Shown: positions 1 to 8,684, counted from the first letter of the stretch. The stretch is 64,000 bases of DNA from an uncultured Saprospiraceae bacterium (GCA_937959115.1 CALGAW010000035.1:1-64000); one strand, 5' to 3'. A program made the numbers and translations. The notes: a model not told the origin generated them from the letters alone.

Positions 1-836
1 ATTTCTTCTTGAATAGCTCTATTTTCTTCTTGAATGACTTGCTTCTCCTCTTCAATTGCTTGAATAATAGGAGCTACGGCAGCATTTTTTCTTATATCTG
101 GAAAAATTGACATATTGCTTGTGATTTGATTTACTTTTTTATCTAAGTTACGTAATTGTGATAATACTTGCAATTGAATTACAAATTTGTTTAAACTAGC
201 TTTGGTTTGAGTAGTTTGTTCCAATTTCCTTATAATTCTCTTTATTATTGCTTCTGGTTGATGATCTTTCAAATCAGCTAAAATAGCAACAATAATTTCC
301 TCAGGATGATCTGATTCCATAAATGTTTCATAAGGAATTTCACAAAATGACAATAAATGGAAGTCAGAAAAGACCATCTCAGTTGGTAATTCCGTTATTA
401 TTCTCTTGAAATCTAATCCGAGGTAAAACACATAAGTTCGAACGGGAAGCTTATATCTTCTGCTTATTAATGCTTCATATTCTTTTATCCTTAGGATTAA
501 ATCTTCTTCATGTTTTGTTTGAACTTCGATATTGAGAATAAATTTGTTTCCTTCCGTATCTTCTACTAGCCTTAAAAAGTCTACCTCACGTTCTATTGTT
601 ACTTGAAACTTTGGAGTGAGTTCTTTATATTTTCGAAGAGTCAAATTGAACCGTTTGTCTAGTATAGGAAGAAAAGATTTAAACATATTTTCTTTCCAGA
701 TTTTGTCAAACTTGTTTCCTTCTCTCTTTTTCTTTTGCTCATTTTCTAAGACTCCCTTCTTTTTAAAGTCAAAATCTTCCTTAGAATCGCTTTTACTCGA
801 ATACTGTGTACCATTTGATTCCTTATCCTTTTTCAT
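1..836 (-). CDS. Rpn-like (PD-(D/E)XK) nuclease/transposase family protein, 3' end missing
   Basis: Reading the minus strand from the ATG at 836 gives 278 open codons running off the window start. The N-terminus is very lysine-rich and charged (about 45 residues). It is followed by FDKIWKENMFKSFLPIL, then a core reading FILNIEVQTK..(R)..EYEALISRRYKLPVRTYVFYLG. The 'I.VQ' strand followed by 'R...Y..L..RY..PV....FYLG' is the pattern I associate with Rpn/'putative transposase' proteins of the PD-(D/E)XK nuclease superfamily, which are thought to nick DNA and promote recombination. The visible C-terminal part turns into a Glu/Gln-rich coiled coil (QAIEEEKQVIQEENRAIQEE). The stop lies outside the window. 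The family call rests on motif shape only; a different restriction-like nuclease family is possible. A 54-nt stretch of the N-terminal coding part (744-797) resembles the 3' end of the DUF5606 gene. Confidence 0.6.
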   Translation of the reverse strand, partial: MKKDKESNGTQYSSKSDSKEDFDFKKKGVLENEQKKKREGNKFDKIWKENMFKSFLPILDKRFNLTLRKYKELTPKFQVTIEREVDFLRLVEDTEGNKFILNIEVQTKHEEDLILRIKEYEALISRRYKLPVRTYVFYLGLDFKRIITELPTEMVFSDFHLLSFCEIPYETFMESDHPEEIIVAILADLKDHQPEAIIKRIIRKLEQTTQTKASLNKFVIQLQVLSQLRNLDKKVNQITSNMSIFPDIRKNAAVAPIIQAIEEEKQVIQEENRAIQEE

Positions 837-1165
837 AGTGGTGTGCGATTCGTTTAAAATCAATTACAAAAGATGACCTACTTATATAGAGTCAAAATTT
901 AAAAAAATCCACACAAGGATCTTAATTGGCTTTGAAGTTAGAAACATAATGGTCTGATAATGTTAATTTTAAATTGGCATATATTTTTTTGGGCAAGCAC
1001 TAAAAATCGAATAGTTTAACATGTTGTCTATTTTAAATCTCCACAATCAATTGAAAATCTACCACCGAATCAGTCCGAATTAATCATTAATCATCGATAA
1101 TTAATAATTCACCCACCATTCTTAACAATTAAATCCTTATTTTTGCCGCTCAAAATTTTATCAAT
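837..1165. other. Divergent intergenic region, AT-rich
   Basis: 329 bases between divergently oriented genes. It contains simple TTAAT/TTAACAATT-type repeats near 1080-1130 and a -7 box for the downstream dehydrogenase. I see no reading frame worth calling and no hairpin terminator. Confidence 0.5.
1138..1145 (+). promoter_or_regulatory. Candidate Bacteroidota -7 box (TATTTTTG)
   Basis: It matches the Bacteroidota consensus TAnnTTTG exactly and lies 20 bases upstream of the ATG of the aldehyde dehydrogenase gene. I could not find a convincing TTG at the -33 position, so this rests on the -7 box alone. Confidence 0.45.
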
Positions 1166-2707
1166 ATGCATACTATAGAGAACGTTCTTCAAACTTTAGG
1201 TTTGAAAGCAATAAATAAAGGGACCTGCACAGGTTCTGATTGGATTGGCGATACAGGCAGTGCTCAGCTTATTTCATCCTACTCCCCAGTAGATGGTAAA
1301 CTCATTGGAAAGGTAGCGGCAACGACTAATGTAGAATACGAACAAGTCATCACGACCGCACAAAAAGCGTTTAAAGAATGGCGGACCATCCCCGCACCAA
1401 AACGGGGAGAAGTTGTTAGATTATATGGCAACGCGCTTAGAAAATATAAAGACGAACTGGGTATGCTGGTTTCCTACGAAATGGGTAAAAGCTATCAAGA
1501 AGGAAAAGGAGAAGTACAGGAAATGATTGATATCTGTGATTTTGCAGTCGGATTGTCTCGTCAGCTTTATGGATTAACGATGCACTCAGAGCGTCCTTCT
1601 CATAGAATGTATGAGCAATGGCATCCCTTAGGCATTGTATCCATCATCTCAGCATTTAACTTCCCTGTAGCTGTTTGGGCTTGGAATAGTATGATCGCAA
1701 TGGTATGCGGTGATGTATGCGTTTGGAAAGGATCTGAGAAAACACCGCTTTGTTCAGTGGCTTGTCAGAATATCCTCGCTGATGTTTTAAAAGAAAATGG
1801 AGTTCCAGAAGGTGTCTCATGTGTCGTAACAGGTGATTATAAGGTCGGAGAATGGATGACGAAAGATAAGCGAATTCCACTGGTATCTGCTACAGGAAGC
1901 TCTAGAATGGGCAAGATAGTAGGCGCTGAGGTGGCTGGAAGACTAGGGAGAACCTTGTTAGAACTTGGAGGAAACAATGCAATTATTGTTACACCAAATG
2001 CAGATTTAGAAATCACCACAATAGGAACGATTTTTGGTGCTGTTGGAACTTGTGGTCAACGATGTACCTCTACTAGACGATTAATTGTACACGAAAGTGT
2101 CTATGACAAAGTAAAGGAAAATCTAGTAAACGCTTATCCTCAATTAACAATTGGTGATCCGCTTGACGAATCTAATCATGTTGGGCCTTTAATTGATAAA
2201 GATGCCGTTGCAAATTATCTCCATTCTATTGAGCAGGTAAAAGCTCAAGGTGGATCGTTACTCGTTGACGGTGGTGTATTAGAAGGTCCTGGATATGAAA
2301 GTGGTTGTTATGTAAAACCTTGTATTGCTGAAGTCACAAATGATTTAGCAATTGTACAACATGAAACATTTGCTCCAATTTTGTATATCATGAAGTACAG
2401 TACAATAGACGAAGCAGTTGCGTACCAAAATGATGTGCCACAAGGATTATCCTCGGCAATCATGACGGATAGTATTCGAGAGGCAGAATTATTCCTTTCA
2501 AGTGCTGGGTCAGACTGCGGAATCGCGAATGTAAATATCGGGACAAGTGGTGCAGAAATTGGCGGTGCATTTGGTGGAGAAAAAGAAACGGGTGGTGGTA
2601 GAGAAAGTGGCTCAGATGCTTGGAAAGCTTACATGAGAAGACAGACAAATACCATCAATTACAGTAAAGGAATTCCATTAGCACAAGGGATTAAATTCGA
2701 ATTTTAA
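1166..2707 (+). CDS. amaB: ALDH7-type aldehyde dehydrogenase (L-aminoadipate-semialdehyde/piperideine-6-carboxylate dehydrogenase)
   Basis: A 513-residue NAD-dependent aldehyde dehydrogenase, full length for the family. Glu266 sits in LLELGGNNA (general base) and the catalytic Cys300 in GTCGQRCTSTRR. The sequence around the cysteine and the ending (EIGGAFGGEKETGGGRESGSDAWKAYMRR, here split for length: EIGGAFGGEKETGGG, then RESGSDAWKAYMRR) are typical of the ALDH7/antiquitin branch. That branch oxidises alpha-aminoadipate semialdehyde in lysine catabolism; related members act on betaine aldehyde, so the substrate is inferred. The protein is cytoplasmic. The ATG follows a TATTTTTG box by 20 bases. 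The gene is 21 bases upstream of the DUF5606 gene, so the two are probably co-transcribed. No other lysine-catabolic gene is in the window. Confidence 0.9.
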   Translation: MHTIENVLQTLGLKAINKGTCTGSDWIGDTGSAQLISSYSPVDGKLIGKVAATTNVEYEQVITTAQKAFKEWRTIPAPKRGEVVRLYGNALRKYKDELGMLVSYEMGKSYQEGKGEVQEMIDICDFAVGLSRQLYGLTMHSERPSHRMYEQWHPLGIVSIISAFNFPVAVWAWNSMIAMVCGDVCVWKGSEKTPLCSVACQNILADVLKENGVPEGVSCVVTGDYKVGEWMTKDKRIPLVSATGSSRMGKIVGAEVAGRLGRTLLELGGNNAIIVTPNADLEITTIGTIFGAVGTCGQRCTSTRRLIVHESVYDKVKENLVNAYPQLTIGDPLDESNHVGPLIDKDAVANYLHSIEQVKAQGGSLLVDGGVLEGPGYESGCYVKPCIAEVTNDLAIVQHETFAPILYIMKYSTIDEAVAYQNDVPQGLSSAIMTDSIREAELFLSSAGSDCGIANVNIGTSGAEIGGAFGGEKETGGGRESGSDAWKAYMRRQTNTINYSKGIPLAQGIKFEF

Positions 2708-2728
2708 TCGAAATAAAATAAACATTAT

Positions 2729-3202
2729 ATGAATCTGGAAAAATTAGTTGCGGTCAGTAAATTGCCCGGTGTTTTTAAAGTTGTTAAGAACAAAAACAAT
2801 GGTTTAATTGTTCAAAACTTGGATAATGGAAAGAAACGATTTGTCTCCAGCAGAAATCATCAGTTTACTCCTCTAGAAACAATTTCAATATATAGAAATG
2901 ATGACGAAACTACTGAGTTAAAGGACGTGTTTGCAACCATAAAAGAAAAAATGACAGCATTACCTGTCATCACAAGTGCATCCACTTCTGAAGAAGCTAA
3001 AAAGTATTTTGAACAAATCCTTCCTAGCTATGATCGAGATCGAGTTTATGTTAGTGACATAAAAAAAATAGCGAAGTGGTTTACCTTTCTAAATGATAAG
3101 GGGCTATTAGAAGATACAGGGGATTCCGGTAAAAGCGATTCCAAAGAAGACGTTGACGTTAAAAAGAAGGAAACCGTAGAAGCAAATGAAGCAGATCAAT
3201 AG
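2729..3202 (+). CDS. DUF5606 domain-containing protein
   Basis: 157 residues. The first ~70 residues (LEKLVAVSKLPGVFKVV ... GLIVQNL..GKKRFVSSRNHQFTPLETISIY) match the Bacteroidota-specific DUF5606 domain, a small beta-rich cytoplasmic domain of unknown function. Residues 70-130 form a second, helical part conserved in this family (ALPVITS..EEAKKYFEQILPSYDRDRVYVSDIKKIAKWF). The last ~25 residues are a low-complexity Lys/Asp/Glu tail. The tail-coding DNA at 3128-3181 resembles the N-terminal coding DNA of the Rpn-like gene at the window start. The gene sits 21 bases after the aldehyde dehydrogenase and 45 bases before the M3 peptidase, suggesting one operon. Confidence 0.8.
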   Translation: MNLEKLVAVSKLPGVFKVVKNKNNGLIVQNLDNGKKRFVSSRNHQFTPLETISIYRNDDETTELKDVFATIKEKMTALPVITSASTSEEAKKYFEQILPSYDRDRVYVSDIKKIAKWFTFLNDKGLLEDTGDSGKSDSKEDVDVKKKETVEANEADQ

Positions 3203-3247
3203 TAACGTCATTGCAGCACTAAAAAAGAATATTGAAAACCAAGAAAA

Positions 3248-4972
3248 ATGGAAACGTTAATACCAAAAGCATTAGTACCGAAACGACGATTTCTAAAAAC
3301 AGATTTCAGTTGTTCGTCCTGGGACAATATTAAGACCTACTTTCAGGAGTTACTAGATAGAGAAATAAATTCTGGAGAAGAATTAGAGCAATGGATTCTA
3401 GATTGGAGTGAGCTAGAAGCAGCATGTGTAGAGGATAATCGCTGGCGCTACATAAAAATGAGTGTCAATAGCGATGACAAAGAAGCTGCAGAACGGTTCC
3501 AATATTTTATCAAAGAGATTACGCCAAAATTGACTTCTGTTGGACACGAGTTGATTATCAAGTTGCTAGATTCTCCATTCTTAAGCTCGATGGATAAACA
3601 AAAATATTTTGTCTATCTCAGAGAACTTCGAAAAGAACGGGAAATTTTTAATAAAGAAAACATTCAAATCAACGTTGATATTCGGATGAGATCTCAAGTA
3701 TTTGGCGAAGCAAGCTCAAAAATGAGCATAGAGCACGAAGGTGAAGAGCTGACAATACAGCAGTCCTCCAAATTACTAGATAAAAAGGATAGAGAAATAA
3801 GAAAATCAGTCTATAATAAGATCGCAAATTGCAGACTGGAACACATGGATACTTTTGATCAGATCTTTAGTGACATCGTTGCTATGAGGCACCAGATGGC
3901 ATTAAATGCAGGATTCAAAAACTACAGAGACTTAAGATTTGCTGAACTAAAAAGATTTGACTACACTCCTGTCGATTGCTTTCAGTTTCACAATTCCATC
4001 GCTTCTGAGATTATGCCAATTGCAGAAGAATTAGCGCTTGAACGCAAAAATAAGCTCGGAGTTGAAAAACTACACCCTTGGGATTTATCCATTGATGTTA
4101 CTGGAGACAAACCGATCAAAGCGTATAACGGTGAAGCAGACATGATTAATAAATCGATTGAGTGCCTTGCTGCCACCCATCCTTATTTTGGAAAGTGCCT
4201 GAACATGATGAAAGAGATGGGACGCCTTGATCTATATACTAGAAAAGGCAAACGCCCCGGTGGATACAACATGTCCCTGCCTGAAAGTGGTGTTCCATTT
4301 ATCTTTATGAATTCTGCAGATACGGTCAAAGATGTACGTGTCATGATGCACGAATGCGGACATGCGGTTCACGCATTTCTTGTAAATGAGCTACCTGTCG
4401 TTCGTTTTAAAAGCACACCTGCTGAGGTGGCTGAGTTAGCAGCAATGACCATGGAACTGCTTACGATGGATCAATGGCATTTATTGATTGAAAACAAAGA
4501 AGATCTTAGAAGAGCTAAACTCTTCCAATTGACCAATCTACTAGAGTTACTGCCTTGGATTGCGACAATCGATAAGTTTCAACAATGGGTGTATACAACA
4601 CCTGGGCACTCCGTTGAAGAGCGTGACATTGCGTGGCTCGAGATTTTCAACGAATTCACACCTTCTTGTCTAGATTGGACTGGAGTAGAGCAATATAAAA
4701 CCAAACAATGGCAAAAACAGTTGCACCTCTATGAATTCCCATTCTATTACATTGAATATGGATTCGCTCAGCTAGGCGCCATTGCTATTTGGAGGAACTA
4801 CTGCGAAAATCCGACGGAGACGATTGACAACTATGTCAATGCCTTGAAACTAGGCTACACAAAACCAATCGGTGAAATCTATGAAACAGCAGGAATTCGA
4901 TTTGATTTTTCTTCTGAATATATTAAGACGCTAGCAGCGTTTGTGAAAATGAAAATTGATGAATTGAGATAG
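3248..4972 (+). CDS. M3 family oligoendopeptidase (PepF-like)
   Basis: 574 residues with no signal peptide, so a cytoplasmic zinc endopeptidase of short peptides. The zinc site is HECGH at residues 368-372 in VMMHECGHAVHAFLV. The helix after it, containing STPAEVAELAAM, supplies the expected glutamate zinc ligand. The length is that of oligoendopeptidase F-type M3 enzymes. The C-terminal Tyr-rich motif (LYEFPFYYIEYGFAQLGAIAIW) is typical and helps form the substrate channel. It is the last gene of the plus-strand run starting at 1166, and a weak hairpin with a T-rich tail follows at 5014-5055. The substrate is not deducible from sequence. Confidence 0.9.
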   Translation: METLIPKALVPKRRFLKTDFSCSSWDNIKTYFQELLDREINSGEELEQWILDWSELEAACVEDNRWRYIKMSVNSDDKEAAERFQYFIKEITPKLTSVGHELIIKLLDSPFLSSMDKQKYFVYLRELRKEREIFNKENIQINVDIRMRSQVFGEASSKMSIEHEGEELTIQQSSKLLDKKDREIRKSVYNKIANCRLEHMDTFDQIFSDIVAMRHQMALNAGFKNYRDLRFAELKRFDYTPVDCFQFHNSIASEIMPIAEELALERKNKLGVEKLHPWDLSIDVTGDKPIKAYNGEADMINKSIECLAATHPYFGKCLNMMKEMGRLDLYTRKGKRPGGYNMSLPESGVPFIFMNSADTVKDVRVMMHECGHAVHAFLVNELPVVRFKSTPAEVAELAAMTMELLTMDQWHLLIENKEDLRRAKLFQLTNLLELLPWIATIDKFQQWVYTTPGHSVEERDIAWLEIFNEFTPSCLDWTGVEQYKTKQWQKQLHLYEFPFYYIEYGFAQLGAIAIWRNYCENPTETIDNYVNALKLGYTKPIGEIYETAGIRFDFSSEYIKTLAAFVKMKIDELR

Positions 4973-5013
4973 CTTAAGGGGTTAGTTTCAACATCTAAAC
5001 GTAAAATAATAGG

Positions 5014-5055
5014 ATGCAGAATTGGACTTAAGAGGTTTGATGCTGCATTTTTTAT
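5014..5055 (+). terminator. Possible terminator after the M3 peptidase gene
   Basis: ATGCAG (5014-5019) pairs with CTGCAT (5043-5048), followed by TTTTTTATTT. The loop is long (23 bases), so this is a weak intrinsic terminator candidate. Confidence 0.35.
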
Positions 5056-5059
5056 TTCT

Positions 5060-5227
5060 CATTATGCATTGGGAATTAGCTTTTGGGTTCAAAATACAAT
5101 GAAATCAAGTGCTCCACGCTTATTTTTCATTGAAAGCGTAGTAACCCCTACGGTGAAATTAAAAATTGGCGGACGTGCTTGATTTTGAAGTAGTTTGAGG
5201 TCAAAAGTTGATTCTTAATGCATAATG
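5060..5227. repeat. 168-bp long inverted-repeat (palindromic, MITE-like) element
   Basis: The left end CATTATGCATT (5060-5070) is mirrored by AATGCATAATG (5217-5227). Inward the two arms stay similar for about 60 bases: AATTAGCTTTTGGGTTCAAA on the left against AATCAACTTTTGACCTCAAA in the reverse complement of the right. They close on a central stem around GCGTAG...CTACG (5136-5152). The whole block could fold into one long hairpin. It carries no reading frame. Two more nested inverted repeats follow at 5229-5278. It looks like a non-autonomous palindromic mobile element or a large REP-like sequence. Partial matches occur at 10235-10257 and 34848-34873. Confidence 0.6.
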
Positions 5228-5228
5228 C

Positions 5229-5278
5229 GGGTTTATTTCTCAAAACCCGAGTTCGCAATAATAATCGAATGCGGGTTC
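5229..5278. repeat. Nested small inverted repeats (CGGGTT/AACCCG)
   Basis: CGGGTTT (5229-5235) pairs with AAACCCG shortly downstream. That same AACCCG.GTTCG arm can alternatively pair with CGAAT.CGGGTT ending at 5278. The block directly abuts the 168-bp palindrome and ends about 58 bases before the P450 start. It may belong to the same element or act as a 5'-UTR structure. Confidence 0.4.
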
Positions 5279-5335
5279 CAAGAACTCCTTCGTATATTTG
5301 TTGATTACCAATGCTTGATCTTTAAATAATAATCA

Positions 5336-6403
5336 TTGAAAATACCAATTGACAAACGACCAGAAAACCGATTTGAGTGGAGCGAAACACTCAATGCCTG
5401 GATGGTGCATAAGTATGAAGACGTCTTTGCTGTATTGATTTCGCAACAGGTTTCTGCAGCCGCAGGGAGTCAACCCATGAAGGAAGAGAGTCTACCGCTT
5501 ACAGACGATGAGTCCACCAGTAGAAATGAAGTGATTATTGGTTTCAACCGCAAAGCAGAAAAGCTGAGTGTAATAATGGAAGATCTTGCTGCTGCCCACT
5601 GCTCAAGTGTAGCAGGAAAATCTTCTTTTGACCTTCAGCAGGAATTGGTTTACCCTTGGTGTTTTGACCTTGGTTTTGGTCTTCTTGGTATTGAGCCCAC
5701 TGATGATCAGAAAACAGAATGGCTAAACTATGCTGATGGCGTTTTTCGAGTGACAGAAGGCACAGATAGAAAACAAGTAGATGCTGCAACAGCCTTTCTT
5801 GCTGCTGAGTTCATGGAAATCATCCATCGTCGGCGTGGACAGCCACAGAATGACTTTATCAGTGCATTTGTTGATAATGATTTACCAGTTGGGGTGATGT
5901 TATCACCTGTAATACAGCTATTTGTTGGCGTCACGACTTCATTACCATTGTTGCTAGGAAATGTCTTTAGTCTGCTGCTGAGTTATCCGCCTTTGCTTGA
6001 AGAATTTAAGAAGAATGCAAACAAGCAGCTAAACGAGTTGATTCGCTTGGCTGGTCCAACTCAGTATGTTTACCGAGTTGTGTTGTCAGATTTGCAGATT
6101 GGAGATCGATTGTTTAAACGCGGGGATCGGTTGGCGGTTTACTTGTCTTTGGCAAATTACGATGCGCGCTATTACCCCGCACCAGAAACGGTGAATTGTA
6201 CTAGGGATCGGAAAGGACATATGAGTTTAGGTATGGGCTGGCATGCTTGCCTTGGTGCGCCATTGATCCGTAAGGCGGTTTGGGTGTTGACTGAAGCGGT
6301 TTTTGAAGCGTTGAGTGGGATGGCGTTGCGGGAAGTTGAGTGGGGTGGCAGTAGAGCCGTGCGGGGAGCTGTGCGCTTGCAGGTGGACATCAAGAACCCT
6401 TAG
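5336..6403 (+). CDS. Cytochrome P450, short at the N-terminus
   Basis: 355 residues. The heme-binding loop is SLGMGWHACLGAPLIRK with the thiolate ligand Cys305, and the K-helix ExxR is in LNELIRLAGP. An I-helix-like segment LFVGVTTSLPLLLGN lacks the usual acidic residue before the threonine. The N-terminal motif 'WSETLNAWMVHKYEDVFAVL' corresponds to the bacterial 'W.V.RYEDV..VL' region, so the protein lacks only the first ~20-30 residues of a normal ~400-residue bacterial P450. The best start is TTG at 5336; an in-frame stop lies immediately upstream (5330-5332), so no longer start exists. The 168-bp palindrome just upstream may have displaced the original 5' end. Substrate and redox partners are unknown, and no ferredoxin is nearby. 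The 3' part is notably G-rich. Confidence 0.8.
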   Translation: MKIPIDKRPENRFEWSETLNAWMVHKYEDVFAVLISQQVSAAAGSQPMKEESLPLTDDESTSRNEVIIGFNRKAEKLSVIMEDLAAAHCSSVAGKSSFDLQQELVYPWCFDLGFGLLGIEPTDDQKTEWLNYADGVFRVTEGTDRKQVDAATAFLAAEFMEIIHRRRGQPQNDFISAFVDNDLPVGVMLSPVIQLFVGVTTSLPLLLGNVFSLLLSYPPLLEEFKKNANKQLNELIRLAGPTQYVYRVVLSDLQIGDRLFKRGDRLAVYLSLANYDARYYPAPETVNCTRDRKGHMSLGMGWHACLGAPLIRKAVWVLTEAVFEALSGMALREVEWGGSRAVRGAVRLQVDIKNP

Positions 6404-6411
6404 ACTATAAA

Positions 6412-6445
6412 TAAAAAAAACCGTGCGCACATCGTACACACGGTT
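6412..6445 (-). terminator. Intrinsic terminator for the secreted hypothetical gene
   Basis: AACCGTG (6419-6425) pairs with CACGGTT (6439-6445). On the minus strand the stem is followed by a run of eight or more U (A8 on the plus strand at 6413-6420). It lies between two convergent genes and serves the minus-strand one. Confidence 0.7.
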
Positions 6446-6469
6446 GATCAATTTGACTTGATTTTTATC

Positions 6470-7117
6470 TTAGAATCGCTCCAATTGAAGCAATAAGGCT
6501 TTTTTCTTTTCTTCTAATGCATTGATTTGCGCATCGATTGACTCAACCTCAGCTTTCAGGTATTCTGAAGTTACTCTTATCCCTTGATCCTCAATTGTTG
6601 ACTCTTCAGTTTCGAAACTAAACTCTACATCAAACTCATAGAAGTTAGGATCAAATTTAGGAGAAACACCAGCAGCTACAAGCTCAGGAGAAAGACCTCT
6701 TTTAATACTTACAGAAGCGAGACCGTTCTCTTCTTCAGAGTCGACTAAGGTATATCTAGGAACCATTATTTTCAGTGAAACCTCTTCATCCAATGTTTGT
6801 CCTTTAATGGTCACTTCTTTTTTCAATCCTGGGATGTCAATTGCAAAAGCATCACCTACCTTTTCTTTAGAGATTTTGTAACGACCAGCAAGCATTAGTT
6901 GCTCTAGAATTTTGTCACTTCCATTGAGCAATTTTACATCAATCAATAATCTGATGCTTTCTTCATCCCATTGTTCTACTTCATATGGATGGTCAAAATT
7001 AAGCGTGATTTGCTGACTCATTTGCGGGTCAACTGTCTTTACATACGTTTTGTTCGCTTGTCCAAATGAATAGTTTACAAACAGGACGAAACTTAATAAG
7101 ATTAATAAATTCTTCAT
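6470..7117 (-). CDS. Secreted hypothetical protein with C-terminal coiled coil
   Basis: 215 residues. A Sec signal peptide is clear (MKNLLILLSFVLFVNYSFGQ, cleavage after ~20). The middle is beta-rich (QQITLNFDHPYEVEQWDEESIRLLIDV), reminiscent of the head-type domains of periplasmic DUF4097-like proteins, but I do not recognise a family with confidence. The last ~30 residues (EYLKAEVESIDAQINALEEKK) form a coiled coil suited to self-association. No lipobox and no T9SS sorting domain are present, so it is probably periplasmic. It is convergent with the P450 gene and ends in a good terminator. Confidence 0.65.
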   Translation of the reverse strand: MKNLLILLSFVLFVNYSFGQANKTYVKTVDPQMSQQITLNFDHPYEVEQWDEESIRLLIDVKLLNGSDKILEQLMLAGRYKISKEKVGDAFAIDIPGLKKEVTIKGQTLDEEVSLKIMVPRYTLVDSEEENGLASVSIKRGLSPELVAAGVSPKFDPNFYEFDVEFSFETEESTIEDQGIRVTSEYLKAEVESIDAQINALEEKKKALLLQLERF

Positions 7118-7674
7118 GTTAAGATTAGTGATTAGTAAGAGGTGAATAAACTGATTTTTTTCGTGATTTTTGTTTAACGCACATCACAATCTAGTATATT
7201 TAAATAGGATTTCCTATTATTGGTTATACAATTAACCATTTTTTAAGATTTGCTCTAGAATTAAGACTAGTAAAGGGTTGAAGGAGTATGACCTTCTACC
7301 AAACGCAATTAGTTACTCGTCTAATTAGATTGTTTTTTCAATTAATAATGTCTTAAATCATTTTATAAGCAATAACAATATTTGCAATGTATTCCATCTT
7401 AAACCGATAATAGGTACGCTGGAATTTTAACCATAGTATTTAATAAATTGAATTTCTTGGATGGAAGTATTTGAAATCCTTAAGAGTTACTCAAAATTCA
7501 GGTGAGAAACTTTAAGAGCAAACTTTGTCGTAAAAATTTGACCATATGCTTCCCACACTAAATTTTTATTTTCAAAGGTATGTTTCCAACTAATTGTATA
7601 TTTCTATTGTTCATAAGAGAGATTGTTTGCTTAATACAAATTCTAATTGATAATTCACGACAAATTAACATTGC
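7118..7674. other. Intergenic region with a small inverted repeat
   Basis: 557 bases, AT-rich, between divergently oriented genes. I see no credible reading frame. TGGTTA-N6-TAACCA (7221-7238) followed by T6 could be an operator or a stray terminator on the plus strand; no plus-strand gene directly precedes it. Confidence 0.4.
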
Positions 7675-7698
7675 GTGGCGTTAGAATTTGAGGTTCAT

Positions 7699-8559
7699 AT
7701 GATTATTAATTATTTTCAACCAAATTTTAGAACAAAAATGATGAGATATACTGGGAAAATGGAAGAGTTTTTTGAAGTAGCTTACCTAAGTGCAAACAAT
7801 TATGCACCAATAATAAACTTCAACTCCAACGAGCTTTCCCTTTTGTGGTTTCAAGAAGATGGAAATGAATTGGTTATTGATAGAGTGACCCATTCATTCA
7901 AAAAAAATGATATTGTTAGTCTAACAGAATTCAACCAAATTCAAGTAAAAGCTATTGGAACCGCTAAGTTCTTAAAGTGGAATAAGCATTTTTATTGTAT
8001 CGTTACCAGTGACAGTGAAGTTGGCTGCAAAGGGATATTGTTTTACGGAGCGGCCTCCTTACCGATCATCTATCCATCTGATCAAGAAGTTGAAACACTA
8101 TCTACCGTCTGGAAAATGCTAGAATTGGAAATGACATCTTCCGATAATTTGCAAGAAGAAATGCTTCAGATGATGCTCAAGCGTATTATCATTTTGACTA
8201 CTAGAATGTATAAAGCCCAAACTCAATACAAGAACGTTGAACACAAAAACTTCGATATCATTCGTGAATATAACTTTCTAGTAGAGCAGTATTTTAGAGA
8301 AAAGCACACAGTGGCAGAATATGCAGAATTGCTTTTTAAATCTCCCAAAACACTCTCGAATTTGTTTAAAAAGCTCGGGAAGAAAACACCTTTACAGTTC
8401 ATTCAGGATCGAAAGTTACTAGAAGCTAGAAGGTTATTAAGCTATTCCAACAAAACTGTTTCTGAAGTTGGCTATGAAATTGGCTTTGCTGATGTCCAGT
8501 CATTTAGCCGTTTTTTCAAGAAACAAGAAGGCGTTTCACCTGTCGATTTTAAAAAATAA
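7699..8559 (+). CDS. AraC family transcriptional regulator
   Basis: 286 residues from the ATG at 7699. A GTG at 7675 would add eight residues, and a stop lies just upstream of it, so the start is bounded. The last ~95 residues are a canonical AraC double helix-turn-helix: first helix pair in EYAELLFKSPKTLSNLFKKL, second in TVSEVGYEIGFADVQSFSRF, ending FFKKQEGVSPVDFKK. The N-terminal ~180 residues are a cupin-like sensor domain with no motif that names a ligand. It lies 125 bases upstream of an OsmC gene on the same strand, a plausible target. It is probably a cytoplasmic activator. Confidence 0.88.
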   Translation: MIINYFQPNFRTKMMRYTGKMEEFFEVAYLSANNYAPIINFNSNELSLLWFQEDGNELVIDRVTHSFKKNDIVSLTEFNQIQVKAIGTAKFLKWNKHFYCIVTSDSEVGCKGILFYGAASLPIIYPSDQEVETLSTVWKMLELEMTSSDNLQEEMLQMMLKRIIILTTRMYKAQTQYKNVEHKNFDIIREYNFLVEQYFREKHTVAEYAELLFKSPKTLSNLFKKLGKKTPLQFIQDRKLLEARRLLSYSNKTVSEVGYEIGFADVQSFSRFFKKQEGVSPVDFKK

Positions 8560-8639
8560 TACACATTTTACCAAGTCGGGAAAAATTGACAACTCCAAAG
8601 GAAAATTAGATGAGTAAATACGTTGTTAATCCATGCATC

Positions 8640-8653
8640 TTTACATTGTAATT
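8640..8653 (+). promoter_or_regulatory. Putative promoter box upstream of the OsmC gene
   Basis: TTTACATTGTAATT here is identical to 35092-35105 upstream of the LVIVD gene. In both places AATCCA lies 5-6 bases before it. An upstream TTGTTAAT (8623-8630) is in range of a -33 element. It lies 31 bases before the ATG at 8685. Confidence 0.4.
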
Positions 8654-8684
8654 AAAAAGGATTAAAACTTTAAACAATAACATC

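Noticed and set aside
616-876. 86-residue plus-strand frame at the window start
   Set aside because: It is antisense to the Rpn-like gene and has the Ser/Phe-rich composition typical of a shadow frame.
7221-7244. Terminator-like hairpin TGGTTA-N6-TAACCA with T6
   Set aside because: No plus-strand gene ends upstream of it, so I list it only as an inverted repeat in the intergenic note.
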